DNA of 64,000 nucleotides. It comes from Zonotrichia leucophrys gambelii. Lineage: Eukaryota; Chordata; Aves; Passeriformes; Passerellidae. Location: positions 310,001 to 374,000 of the forward strand of contig NC_088175.1 of assembly GCF_028769735.1 (NCBI RefSeq). The letters are read 5' to 3'. Below the pieces are notes generated by a model, which was not told where the DNA came from, made no database searches, and saw nothing but the letters and a program-made list of their open reading frames with translations. Shown piece after piece: positions 1 through 9,050 of the stretch (position 1 is its first letter; each line of letters starts with the position of its first letter). Position numbers and translations under genes: made by a program.

Positions 1-500
1 GCCTTATCTCTGATCAGAAGCTGGAATTTATCTTCACTGGAGCCCTGCAAGAGGAGAGGCTGATGAGGGATCTGCAGCTCCCTGTTATCCTGACTTTGCT
101 TGAGAAACCTCTGTGCTTTCCACTCCTCGTGGGAATTTTTTCCTGCAGTCTCAATCACTGCTGATTTTGGTTGATCCAAAGAATGGGGAGTGGAATCCAT
201 TGCTTTTCATCATTCAGAAGCCACTCACCAGGTTTTGACACAAAGCCAGCTTGGCTCAAAGCCGGGCCCACGGCCAGCTTGAAAATATTCCTGAACCTTT
301 CAACAATCCCTGGCTGGTTTTCAAACTTAAAACAAAAGCCAAGATCAGGGAAAGTTTGCAAAATTTTAGGTTATATAAAAAAATATCTGCACAACCTGTG
401 ATAAATTCCCCGCATTTGTTTTCAGTTATTTTCATGCTGAGAGAATCTGCCAGACTCCAGACCCTGCTCTTGCCTCAGAAAGCATAACCATGGTTTTCAG

Positions 501-530
501 AAAAAAAAAAAAAAAAAAACCAAAAAAAAA
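501..530. repeat. poly(A) stretch
   Basis: Nineteen A residues, a CC interruption and then nine more A residues. It could be the tail of an old retroposed sequence on the plus strand, but nothing upstream is recognisable as a retroposon and no target-site duplication was found. Confidence 0.8.
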
Positions 531-1260
531 GAGACCGGTCTGACAGGTGTGGAGGAAGATACAGGATGTGCTGGGAAGCTACCTGAAAATTATTCTGTCC
601 AGTTCACTCCTGTTTGGATGGATTGCTCCTTGTCTAAAGTGTCCCCAGATAGCCCATTGTGTCAGGAGTGTTTGAGTTTATGGCAGATTATGGCAGTGTT
701 ATAAAAAAGCTGGAGCTGTGTATCTCCTGCTGGGTCCGTTCCTATGGCTTAGGAACAGGCAGGAATCTCTCTCTGAGCAGGAGAAATAAAGAGTTTTCAG
801 AAAAGCTTGACAGTTTCAGATATTCAACAACATGACAGTCTTCTTATTCAGAAACTTATGAATACTTAGTCACACGGAGAGAACAAGGAAATTATTTACT
901 TCCCCCGGTGAAGGGGGCGGGAGTCGTGGCTCTCTAGGTAGTGTGGAGCAGAAATACAGCTGCTGCAGCCACAAACACAGGGAGGCTGCAGGGCTGCACT
1001 GCCTGGGATGCTGCTCTGCCTGCCATGGCTGGCCAGACACGCACACAGCCACACAACAGCTCTTTATTGAACAGGGAAAACAAAATGGGAAATGTCTAAA
1101 GCACGTTACTACTCTTACAGCACTGCTGATTTGACAGCATGAGAGTCCACAGCCAGCAAACACCAAAAACAGATCTGTATCACTCACTTTGCCTCCACCT
1201 TGCCACAGTTTGACACAAGAAAACAAACACGTCTAAAAACCCCTTTGCAGAGGATTACAA

Positions 1261-1340
1261 AAGCAGAAAAATTTCTTTGCATCTCTCTATTTCTTTCTTC
1301 TTTCTTTTTTTCTTTTCTTTCTTCTTTTTCTTTTATTTCT
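1261..1340. repeat. CT-rich low-complexity tract
   Basis: An irregular polypyrimidine run of CTTT, CTTTT and TCTG units interrupted by a few purines. It is shorter and less pure than the large tract at 3843-4414. Confidence 0.75.
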
Positions 1341-3000
1341 GTCTGTCTATTCTGCATTCTCTAAGTGTAAATCTACAGCCACGTCAAGCCTGAAGAAGCC
1401 TTCATTAATTGTAAGCAGTTCCACAGTGATTCCATTTAATGGTGATTTACACATCCATTTAATGGTGATTTTTAAGAGACCACCCCTCTTTGTTCTGTAT
1501 GCTAAGATTCAGCATGGCCATATTTTTATCCATCAGTGAACAAAAAATTGCTCACAGGATTATTTCCCCCCACTCTTTGTGTCATTATATGGTTGAGGCA
1601 GACTGGACTGGAGACCCCAGTCCTGCCCTTTTCACACACACTCACACATCCTGACATTCCCAGCCCTCCGCCTCCAGTGGAAAGTCACGTTCCACAGCCC
1701 AACACTCGGCTCAGCGAATGAGCAGCGCATCAGCAGAGAAGCTGCCTGCCCAGAGCTACAACACAGCAGAAACATTTCCCACATCAGCTGAGGGGTGCTG
1801 GGTCCTGTTTTACCCCTGAGCTCAGTCACAGACAGGCAGCAGGGACACATCCATGGGCACTGACACATACTGAAACCCCACGGAACCACTCGTGTGGGTA
1901 CGAGCAGAGCAGCACACACAGACACAGACTGTGCTGCTCCTGGCCAGCCACTCTCTGTGCTGATTGACTGGAGGGGATTAGAAGGGACTCAGCCCAAAAA
2001 CGCAGCTCCTAATGCTCCTGCAGCTATTGCATAATAGAGATCGATCCCTGTCCCGAGCCCTGACCCTCAACTTACTCAAGACAAGTTTAATGCTTCAGGC
2101 TCTGTAATGGAAACATCTACTTCCCAGGGAGATGGGATGCATCAGCTCCCCCAGGGCTGGGGTTTCTGGCTGTTTGGGTTCTCTGACACACAGCAGTGGG
2201 AAAGAAAGTAGAGAATTGTCACCAAGAATGAAAGAGAGTGATTTTTCCCCAAACATTTCTACCAGAAGCTATGGGGAGCTGAAGCCTCCTGGGGTCCATT
2301 AACAGATATACACCTGCTGTTAATACATCTACTAAAGAAAGCAGCCCTAAACCAAGGGAAATTGAACACATCCCAAAAATAAACAGAAAATCAAAGAACC
2401 TGCAGACCCTAAACTGAATGCACCAGAAGTCAAGAACACCTTGGTGTTCCAAAAGTGGAAAACACAGCAAGCAAGAAGTCCACAAATAAATGAACAAGTC
2501 CTAAAAGCATGCACAAAATGCACAAACACTTCTGAATAGGCACTCCATTAAAAGCTGCATGTTGAAATAATACAAGTGGCCATGCAGGAATTCCAGGGGC
2601 ACGGGGAATAGCTGAAGTAAGTCCATTGAGATCTGTCACTCCAGATGTGAACAGGTGTATGACAAATGAGGACAGATCCACACCAAGTCAGGTGAAATCA
2701 AATTCTTTTCGACATTTGCCTGAAATCTGGCTGTCTTGTGCCTGACAAACTGCAAAGAGCTTTAGGGAACTTGGCTGTCTCCTGCGTCCCCCCTCCCCCA
2801 CATCAGCAAAAATAACTATTTGCAAAGGCCGCATTTGCTGGGTATTTTCTCTTTCTCACTAACTCGTTAGCAATGTTTCCAAGCAGCCAGGCTGGGAGGA
2901 AAACAGAGGAAGCGTCAGCAACGAGACAACCGGGAGACGATGCCGCTGCCGCCGCCAGGGCCCCTTTGTTGAGCATCCCTGGGTACCCCTCGCCTTTTAC

Positions 3001-3019
3001 CTGGGGATGCAGTCGCCAT
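3001..3019 (-). other. possible short first coding segment with splice donor
   Basis: On the minus strand an ATG in ideal Kozak context (ACCATGG) opens a frame reading Met-Ala-Thr-Ala-Ser-Pro and runs directly into CCCAG|GTAAAAG, a good 5' splice site. Very short first coding exons are common at CpG-island promoters. If real, the gene runs left, out of the window. The competing plus-strand reading starts with an ATG at 3018 and has donors after 3345 or 3487. I recognise neither N-terminus. Confidence 0.3.
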
Positions 3020-3025
3020 GGTAAC
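3012..3025. promoter_or_regulatory. X-box, RFX-family binding site
   Basis: GTCGCC-AT-GGTAAC fits the full RFX consensus GTNRCC(0-3 N)RGYAAC with no mismatch. RFX factors drive ciliary genes and some others, and their sites cluster near transcription starts in CpG islands, as here. The site also contains CCATGG, giving an ATG in a strong Kozak context on each strand, so either start codon would lie within the site. A second half-site (AGCAAC) lies near 2922. That the downstream gene is ciliary is an inference only. Confidence 0.75.
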
Positions 3026-3164
3026 GGGCGGGTGTTCCCTGGCGGAGCCGAATCCCAGCTGTTGGCGCTGCTCAGCCCCGTCTCCATCCCGCAGCGGAGC
3101 CCCGGCCGCCCCGTCCGCAGCCCAGTGCAGCGCGGAGCCCGCCAGCAGCAGGTCCTGCGGGTCC

Positions 3165-3172
3165 GGCGGGGC
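3165..3172 (+). promoter_or_regulatory. GC box (Sp1/KLF-type)
   Basis: GGCGGGGC matches the core GC box and lies about 140 bases right of the X-box in the densest part of the CpG island. Confidence 0.5.
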
Positions 3173-3547
3173 TGACATGCTGCCTGCGAGGCGCCCGCTG
3201 CTCTCCGGCTCTGGGGATGCCGCCGAGGGGCTGCGGAGGCCGCGGGGCTGGGGCTGGGGATGCGCTGGGGTCTGGCCGGCTGCGGGCACCGGGAGCCGCC
3301 GCCGCTGCCGCCGCTGCCGGATCTCCACTAGCGCTTATTACGCAGGTGAAAATGGCTTGTTAGTTGGAGCCTTCCAGCCCTTGCGTCACCCTGTGGCTGG
3401 CATATCACAGGGCAGGAATCTGCCAGCCGGGCTGCTGCTCTCTCCCCCGTTTAACTGCTTCGGCAGGGTAGGCATCGGTTCGTGCGGGTGAGGGAGGAAA
3501 AGCCCCCTGGCAGGCGGGCACACGCCTCCCTGTCCCCTCCCGCAGCC

Positions 3548-3575
3548 CTCCTCCTCCTCCTCCTCCTCCTCCTCC
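3548..3575. repeat. (CTC)n microsatellite in the CpG island
   Basis: About nine CTC/CCT units in a row inside GC-rich promoter DNA. On the minus strand this is a GAG/GGA run. If transcribed it would lie in a 5' UTR or first intron. Confidence 0.9.
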
Positions 3576-3842
3576 GCATCCCTGCGCTCCCGAGCATCCC
3601 GCAGGCGCCGCAGCCGGGCACGGAGCGTCGCCGGCTCCTCCCGCACCGCCGGGCACGGAGCTCTGCAAGCCCGGCCTGAAACCGGCCCGGTTCTCCTCTC
3701 TCTGCCCCTAACCCAGCGAGGGCAGCCGCGCTCTGCCCCGGGGTTTGTTTTGGCTCCTCTCTGTTTGCAGCCGTGATGGAGACACGAACGCAGCTTATTG
3801 GCACTTGTCAAAATAAACTCACAGCAGGTGTCTGTGTGTGGG

Positions 3843-4414
3843 CCCTTTTTTCCTTTCTTTCTTTTCTTTCTTTTCTTTCTTTTCTTTCTTTCTTTCTTCC
3901 TTTCCTTTCCTTTCCTTTCCTTTCCTTTCCTTTCCTTTCCTTTCCTTTCCTTTCCTTTCCTTTCCTTTCCTTTCCTTTCCTTTCCTCTTTCCTTTCCCCT
4001 TTCCCCTTTCCTTTCCCCTTTCCCCTTTTCCCCTTTCCCCTTTCCCCTTTCCCCTTTCCCCCTTTCCCCTTTCCCTTCTCCTTTCCCCTTTCCCTTTCCC
4101 CTTTCCCCTTTCCCCTTTCCCCTTTCCCCTTTCCCCTTTCCCTTTCCCTTTCCCCTTTCCCTTTCCCCTTTCCCCTTTCCCCTTTCCCTTTCCCCTTTCC
4201 CTTTCCCTTTCCCTTTCCTTTCCCTTTCCCCTTTCCTTTCCTTTCCTTTCCTTTCCTTTCCTTTCCTTTCCTTTCCTTTCCTTTCCTTTCCTTTCCTTTC
4301 CTTTCCTTTCCTTTCCTTTCCTTTCCTTTCCTTTCCTTTCCTTTCCTTTCCTTTCCTTTCCTTTCCTTTCCTTTCCTTTCCTTTCCTTTCCTTTCCTTTC
4401 CTTTCCTTTCCTTT
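3843..4414. repeat. 572-bp pure polypyrimidine tract, CCTTT and CCCCTTT arrays
   Basis: Not one purine occurs on the plus strand over 572 bases. Three zones are visible: CTTT/CTTTT units, then a CCTTT array (about 3900-3985); a middle zone of CCCCTTT and CCCTTT units (about 3990-4225); and a long homogeneous CCTTT array up to 4414. The minus strand reads AAAGG and GGGGAAA, so the middle zone can in principle form G-quadruplexes, and the mirror symmetry favours triplex (H-DNA). The long frames predicted through it are repeat translations, not genes. It starts about 50 bases right of the CpG island. Confidence 0.97.
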
Positions 4415-5079
4415 GTTGTTTCATTATATTTGCTTGCTCACTGCCTCACAAAACTCGTGTGTGTGTACTGAGCAATGAAAAATGTCAGAGATTTTTGCTG
4501 TCAGTGAAAGCAGCAGCAGGATGAGACACAGCAAAGGTGAGAGCACTGGTCAGGGTCTGTGCTTTCACAGAACCTGTGCCACTTCTGAGGTGAGCTAGGA
4601 GCAAGTTTCCTTGCTGTCCTTTTACAGGTGAGGAAATGGACTCAGGTAAAGGGTATGGGATCATTCCTGCACTGCACAGAGTTCTGGCATGGACAGGTCA
4701 AAGAAACAAATTCCCTGCCTTGCAGAAGGGCCTCTCTCTTGTCATGTGACAGGTCAAGCTACAAAGTAGAAAATAATTGCCCCAGTCAGAAGATTCCATT
4801 CCCACCTGGCTCTCTGCCTGTTGCAGCAGTGATCTCCAGCTGGGAGCTGTGTGTCAGCATCCCTAGGCAAGCTTCAGACCCTGTCCAGCTACAGCAGGCT
4901 TATGCTTGGGCTTGAAAACTGAACATTTCCACTTTTTCAAGACAAAGGGGGAGAAAATCCAGGGTGAGACCACAACTCAAGATGAAAAGCCTCAAAAGTA
5001 GCCTTGAGGATTTCCATTTGTGTTATCTCCGCAGGGAATTATTGCCCTTATCCACCGCTATATCCTGCTGCTGCCTGAG
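4415..5079. other. unique sequence, no gene seen
   Basis: Ordinary AT-balanced sequence between the polypyrimidine tract and a CR1 fragment. I see no repeat, exon or motif that stands out. Confidence 0.5.
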
Positions 5080-5280
5080 AATCATAGAATGGTTTGGGAT
5101 GAAAGGAACCTGAGACCAAAGACCATCCAGTTCCACCCACTGCCATGGACAGGGACACATTCCACTAAACCAGGCTGCTCCAAGCCCAACATGGCCTGGA
5201 ACACGGCCAGGGATGGGGCAGCCACAGTTCCTGTGGGCAGCCGGACCAGGGCCTCAGCAGCCTCACAGCCAAGAACATGC
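5080..5280 (-). mobile_element. CR1 LINE 3' end, minus strand
   Basis: Begins with AATCATAGAATGG, the complement of the CR1 terminal octamer region, then the usual run: GGGATGAAAGGAACCT, CCATCCAGTTCCACCC, CATGGACAGGGACA, CAGGCTGCTCCAAGCCC and AGGGATGGGGCAGCC. It is a typical 5'-truncated dead copy of about 200 bp. The right boundary is approximate. Confidence 0.9.
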
Positions 5281-5917
5281 CCAGGCTAATTAGATTTTCT
5301 TTATTTCAAGATAGGACATGTTTGCTGCAAATCAGCAGCAATGATTTTAGTCATCATGGTTGTAATGCCAAAACCCATCCCATATCATTAGGGTTTACCT
5401 CATGAGCAAAGGAGATTAATTTTATGAATTCATGGGTCTCCCTTTGACATATACAATGTCTGATTATGATTTCAGCAAGATTCTGATGATGTCAACACTG
5501 ATATTAATGAAATTAATAATATAAATATGTTTTGCTTTTAAAAATATGTCTTGCCGTAGTTTTTAATGCACATCCTTGTTTGGGTTTCCCATTTTCTTTT
5601 GCATCCACCACTCTCTGGGATGCTCCACGAGTCTCTTTGAGTGTGCAAAGGACTGAAGCTCTCAGGAGAAGGGCACTGAGCCCCTGGCAGCTCTGCTATT
5701 TGAGCAATGGGCCATCACAAAGGCCTTGTGATAAGGCAGCATCATCAGAATGTGTGCACACAGCCACCAGGAATGATTCATTTCCACAGACCAAAGGTTA
5801 TCGTGGGCTGGGGCTTCTCCATGAGCACAGGCAGTGTTACTACAGTAAAAGTCTGAGAACAAAGAGTGTGGATTGCCTATTCTGCTTACTGAATAGAAAT
5901 GGGGACAAGTAGGAGTC
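5281..5917. other. unique sequence between two CR1 copies
   Basis: AT-rich, with frequent stop codons to about 5530. A 126-codon open frame at 5532-5912 has no recognisable pattern and is treated as chance. Confidence 0.45.
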
Positions 5918-6505
5918 AGCAGAGTGCCCAGGTGGTCGAAAAGGATAATGGCATCCTGGCCTGTATTAAAAAAAAAAGTGGCAGCAGGACCGGGAAGTGA
6001 TTGGGCACTGGGGAGGCTGCATCTCAAATCCTGTGATGAGTTTTGAGCCCCTCATGACAAGAAAGACCTTGAGGGGCTGGAGTGTGTGCAGAGGAGGGAA
6101 GGAAGCTGGGGAAGAGGCTGGAGAGCAAGTGTGATGAGGAGCAGCTGAGGGGGTGAGGGGGCTCAGCCTGGAGAAAAGGAGGCTCAGGGGGAAATTCTGG
6201 CTCTGCACAACTCCCTGACAGGAGGGTGGAGCAGCCAGGAGGGGTCAGGCTCTGCTCCCAGGGAACAAGGCACAGGACAGGAAGAAATGGCCACAAGTGG
6301 TACCAGGAGAGGTTCAGGTTGGACATCACGAACAAATTCTTCAAGGAAATGGTTGCCAAGCATTGGAAGAGGCTGCCCAGGGAGGAGGTGGAGATGTTCA
6401 AGAAATGTCTGGAGGTGGCACTCCATGGTTTGGTTGACAGGGCATTGATTGGTCAAAGGTTGGGCTTGAAGATCTTGGAGGTCTTTTCCAACCGTAATGT
6501 TGGAA
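5918..6505 (+). mobile_element. CR1 LINE 3' region with decayed ORF2 end
   Basis: Shows the CR1 order: gene-end text (GGCATCCTGGCCTGTATT), a short A run, GCTCAGCCTGGAGAAAAGGAGGCTCAG-type sequence, then the reverse-transcriptase C-terminal segment reading roughly RFRLDITNKFF...KHWKRLPRE, and finally GAGGTCTTTTCCAACC. The terminal octamer repeat is lost. The reading frame is broken, so it is an inactive 5'-truncated copy of about 590 bp. It lies opposite to the CR1 at 5080. Confidence 0.9.
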
Positions 6506-6560
6506 TTGTATGTAAGTAAATAAATTACCATTTACAATTGTATGTGAATAAATAAAGCAA
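6504..6560. repeat. 32-bp imperfect tandem duplication at the CR1 tail
   Basis: AATTGTATGT followed by AAGTAAATAAA recurs 32 bases later with small changes. It sits exactly where the CR1 3' octamer repeats would be expected. Confidence 0.6.
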
Positions 6561-7504
6561 AATATTTTTTCCTTTTCTTTTCTTTGGGAATCCCACTTGT
6601 AGTGAAACCCAGGACTTTATTTCACCATTTCCTGTACAGTCCTCGGGTGACTTGGAACACCATCATGCAATACAGTCAGCTCCGCTCATTACCATGTAAT
6701 GTTGTGAGGGAAAACCACAGGTCTGATTTCAAACCTTGGATCCAACCCTGAGCTCCTACTGGCCATCACAGATGTGGTACATACATTTCTGATAGCAAAG
6801 CTTTGGTTTGCCAGGATGAGTGAAAAAAAAATCAACAGGGGCAAAAAGACAATACTCAAAAATCTTGATTAGTCCATTTTTCATGCTGTAGAGAAAACTT
6901 TGAACTTGGCACAACCTGGGCTGTCCTGCATGAAGTTAATTTACAGGGGTTATTTAAATTCCCCACAGGAAAATCAGGCTGGATTGAGATTTAATCTAAT
7001 ACCTATTTAAGGGAGGTGTGAGTTTAAGTGGCACAAAGAACAAAAAATAATTCTTTTTATTTTCAATGTGTTTACAAAAGCTCCTGGTAGTTTGTATTGT
7101 ATTGTGCAGCAAACTGACCTGCATGGGGCTCATTTATCTCTGCTTATTGGTATTTAATTATCTTGATCTACCCTTTGGACATTGTAAACCCCTGAATATA
7201 TGAAGTCAGAGAACACAGACACACAAATTGCTTCTCTTTCCATTACAGCCCTTTGTGTTCTGGGGATGCTGCACAATGCTGGGACAAAGTGACTTTGGAC
7301 CTGGAGGGGATTTGTGGTTTAGATGTAGCATTACCAGCAAAAAGCACAGGACCTGGCAGGGTATATCAAGGAGTTCAGCAATGGAAAAAATCCTCTCCTC
7401 TTCCTTGAGGATTTATTCTTGAGGTTTTAGAATAAATGAATTGCAACAGGAAACAGGAAAGGGGGAAAAAGGGGGGCTTTTGACATAAATAGGAAAATTA
7501 AAAT
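6561..7504. other. unique sequence, no gene seen
   Basis: AT-rich sequence with short chance frames only. Nothing recognised between the CR1 and the inverted LTR. Confidence 0.5.
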
Positions 7505-7889
7505 TGTCGTGGACAACTTTTATGAAAAATCCTTTCCTTAAGATTTTTCCTCCTGAGAAGCTGAGAGGCCTCAGGAACAAAATGTAAACATTGATTATCT
7601 GCTGCTGTGGAATGCAACAGGTTCATCTGGGATTGGCCCATGTTGGTTGTTTCTAATTAATAGCCAATCACAGTCAGCTGGCTCAGACACAGAGCCCAAG
7701 CCACAAACCTTTGTTATAATTCCTTTCTATTCTATTCTTAGCTAGCCTTCTGATGAAACCTTTTCTTCTATTCTTTTAGTAGAGTTTTAATGTAATATAT
7801 ATCATAAAATAATAAATCAAGCTTTCTGAAACATGGAGTCAGATCCTCATCTCCTCCCCAATCCAAGAACCCCTGTGAACACCATCACA
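7505..7889 (-). mobile_element. solo LTR, ERVK-like passerine family (copy A, inverted)
   Basis: On the minus strand it begins TGTGATGGTGTTCACAGGGG and ends GTCCACGACA. It is the same family as the copies at 28541, 29193 and 44773, sharing the GACTCCATGTTTC block, an ATATATTACATTA block, opposed CCAAT boxes (TGATTGGC and CCAATC), and a 3' part with GTTGCATTCCACAGCAGC and TTTTGTTCCTGAGGCC. No internal retroviral sequence flanks it, so it is a solo LTR. No convincing target duplication was found (left TAAAAT, right GAAGAT). Confidence 0.85.
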
Positions 7890-8835
7890 GAAGATAAATA
7901 AAACAACCTCCCCTATCCCACAGAAAATATTTCAACACTGAAGGAGCTACAGTCTCTTTCAGTTCACCACATCTGCACTGCAGCCCACCTTGCTTCCCCT
8001 GTGTCTCACACAGGGAAACACATCCTCACATAAGAAGCTGCATAAGAATTTGTCCTGTAGCGATTCCCAGCTGTGTGGAACAGGACTTCCTTCTCTGAGT
8101 CCTGGCAGAGCAGTTCAGAGGCAAATCATCACTGAGGAAAGTGTTCAGACTGACACCACTGGGTCTGGTGCTGTTTAATTGCACTGTTAATGATTCAGCT
8201 GAAAGGAAAGGATGAGACAAGACAGTCCATGTGAGCCCTGAGCCATCCCAGAAGTTTATATGGGCAGTGGTTTGATACTGGTTAAACAGTGAAAACAAAC
8301 AAAAAGATAATTACAATAAAAATATCCACAAATTTGCTTAGGGAGAAGCTGAAAAAAGAGAGACAAAGGTCTGGCCAGAATTGTGTCAATCACAGGACAA
8401 TTAGGCTGGTATTTGAAAGGTACAGCCAGAGAGGCAGAAAGAGATTTTTTAATGAATTCTCATTCCCTTGCATTACATCAGAAGTTATTTGTGCACAGAG
8501 TGCTCTGTACATTACACAGCTCCTCAGCAAGTCCATTAGGGGTTGGCTTCTGAATCCTGATTTATGCTGATCCATGCCTTTATCAGGCTCTGAGCATTGA
8601 TTATGCACCATTTGCACATCTCTGGAAACCCATGGACACCAAAGATTACAGCTTGTGAGCTGGAGGAGACTCAAATGGTTTTCGTTTACAATTTGTCATG
8701 GCACAGAGGGTACAAGAGACTTGGCCAATGGAGATAAACCCCACAATCCCCTCCAAAACCCACAAGAGATGGCTCTTTTTAGTGTAACTGAGAGGCACAA
8801 CCTCCATTCCTGGGATCCAGAATTGCTGCAATATG
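7890..8835. other. unique sequence, no gene seen
   Basis: Short frames on both strands and no splice-bounded exon that looks coding. Confidence 0.5.
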
Positions 8836-9050
8836 AAAATTTATATAATATATATTATATATATTTATATAACATATATAACAATATGTTATGTTATATA
8901 TTATATATATCATATATAATAATATAATGTATTATAATAATATACTATATATTATCTATTATCTACTATATAGTATATTCTATATTATATACTATATATT
9001 ATATAGTATATTGTATTTATTATATATATTATATAAAATTTATATAATCT
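8836..9050. repeat. AT-rich (TATA)n low-complexity block
   Basis: About 215 bases almost free of G and C, composed of irregular TATA, TTATA and TATAA words with many self-complementary stretches. It is likely to breathe easily, and replication slippage there is plausible. Confidence 0.9.

Larger units (their letters stand above)
1..2859. other. unique non-coding sequence left of the CpG island
   Basis: No convincing coding exon, LTR or CR1 is visible here. Open frames on both strands are short and lack recognisable protein patterns. A poly(A) stretch lies at 501-530 and a CT-rich run at about 1261-1340. The sequence becomes C-rich just before 2800. If the promoter in the adjacent island fires leftward, this stretch would be the start of its first intron; the sequence alone does not show that. 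Confidence 0.55.
2860..3790. promoter_or_regulatory. CpG-island promoter
   Basis: GC content and CpG frequency rise abruptly here: several CpGs per 60 bases in the core at about 3040-3340, against almost none in the flanks. This is the only such island in the window. There is no TATA box. It contains a perfect X-box, a GC box (GGCGGGGC, 3165-3172), a CRE-like TGCGTCAC (3382-3389) and a CTC repeat. CpG islands of this kind mark vertebrate promoters, often of broadly expressed genes. Direction is unresolved: good splice-donor matches exist on the plus strand (CAG|GTGAAA after 3345, CGG|GTGAGG after 3487) and on the minus strand (CAG|GTAAAA after 3001). Open frames through the island are GC-rich and not recognisable as a known protein. 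Confidence 0.85.

Noticed and set aside
3018..3491. 157-codon plus frame through the CpG island
   Set aside because: GC-rich islands rarely contain stops by chance. The translation has no recognisable domain and a competing minus frame is equally long.
3773..4524. Three overlapping frames of more than 200 codons on the plus strand and one on the minus strand, rich in Phe/Pro/Leu/Ser or Lys/Gly/Glu/Arg
   Set aside because: They are translations of the CCTTT/CCCCTTT repeat in different frames; a pure pyrimidine or purine strand has no stop codons.
5020..5289. 89-codon plus frame
   Set aside because: It is the antisense translation of a CR1 3' end.
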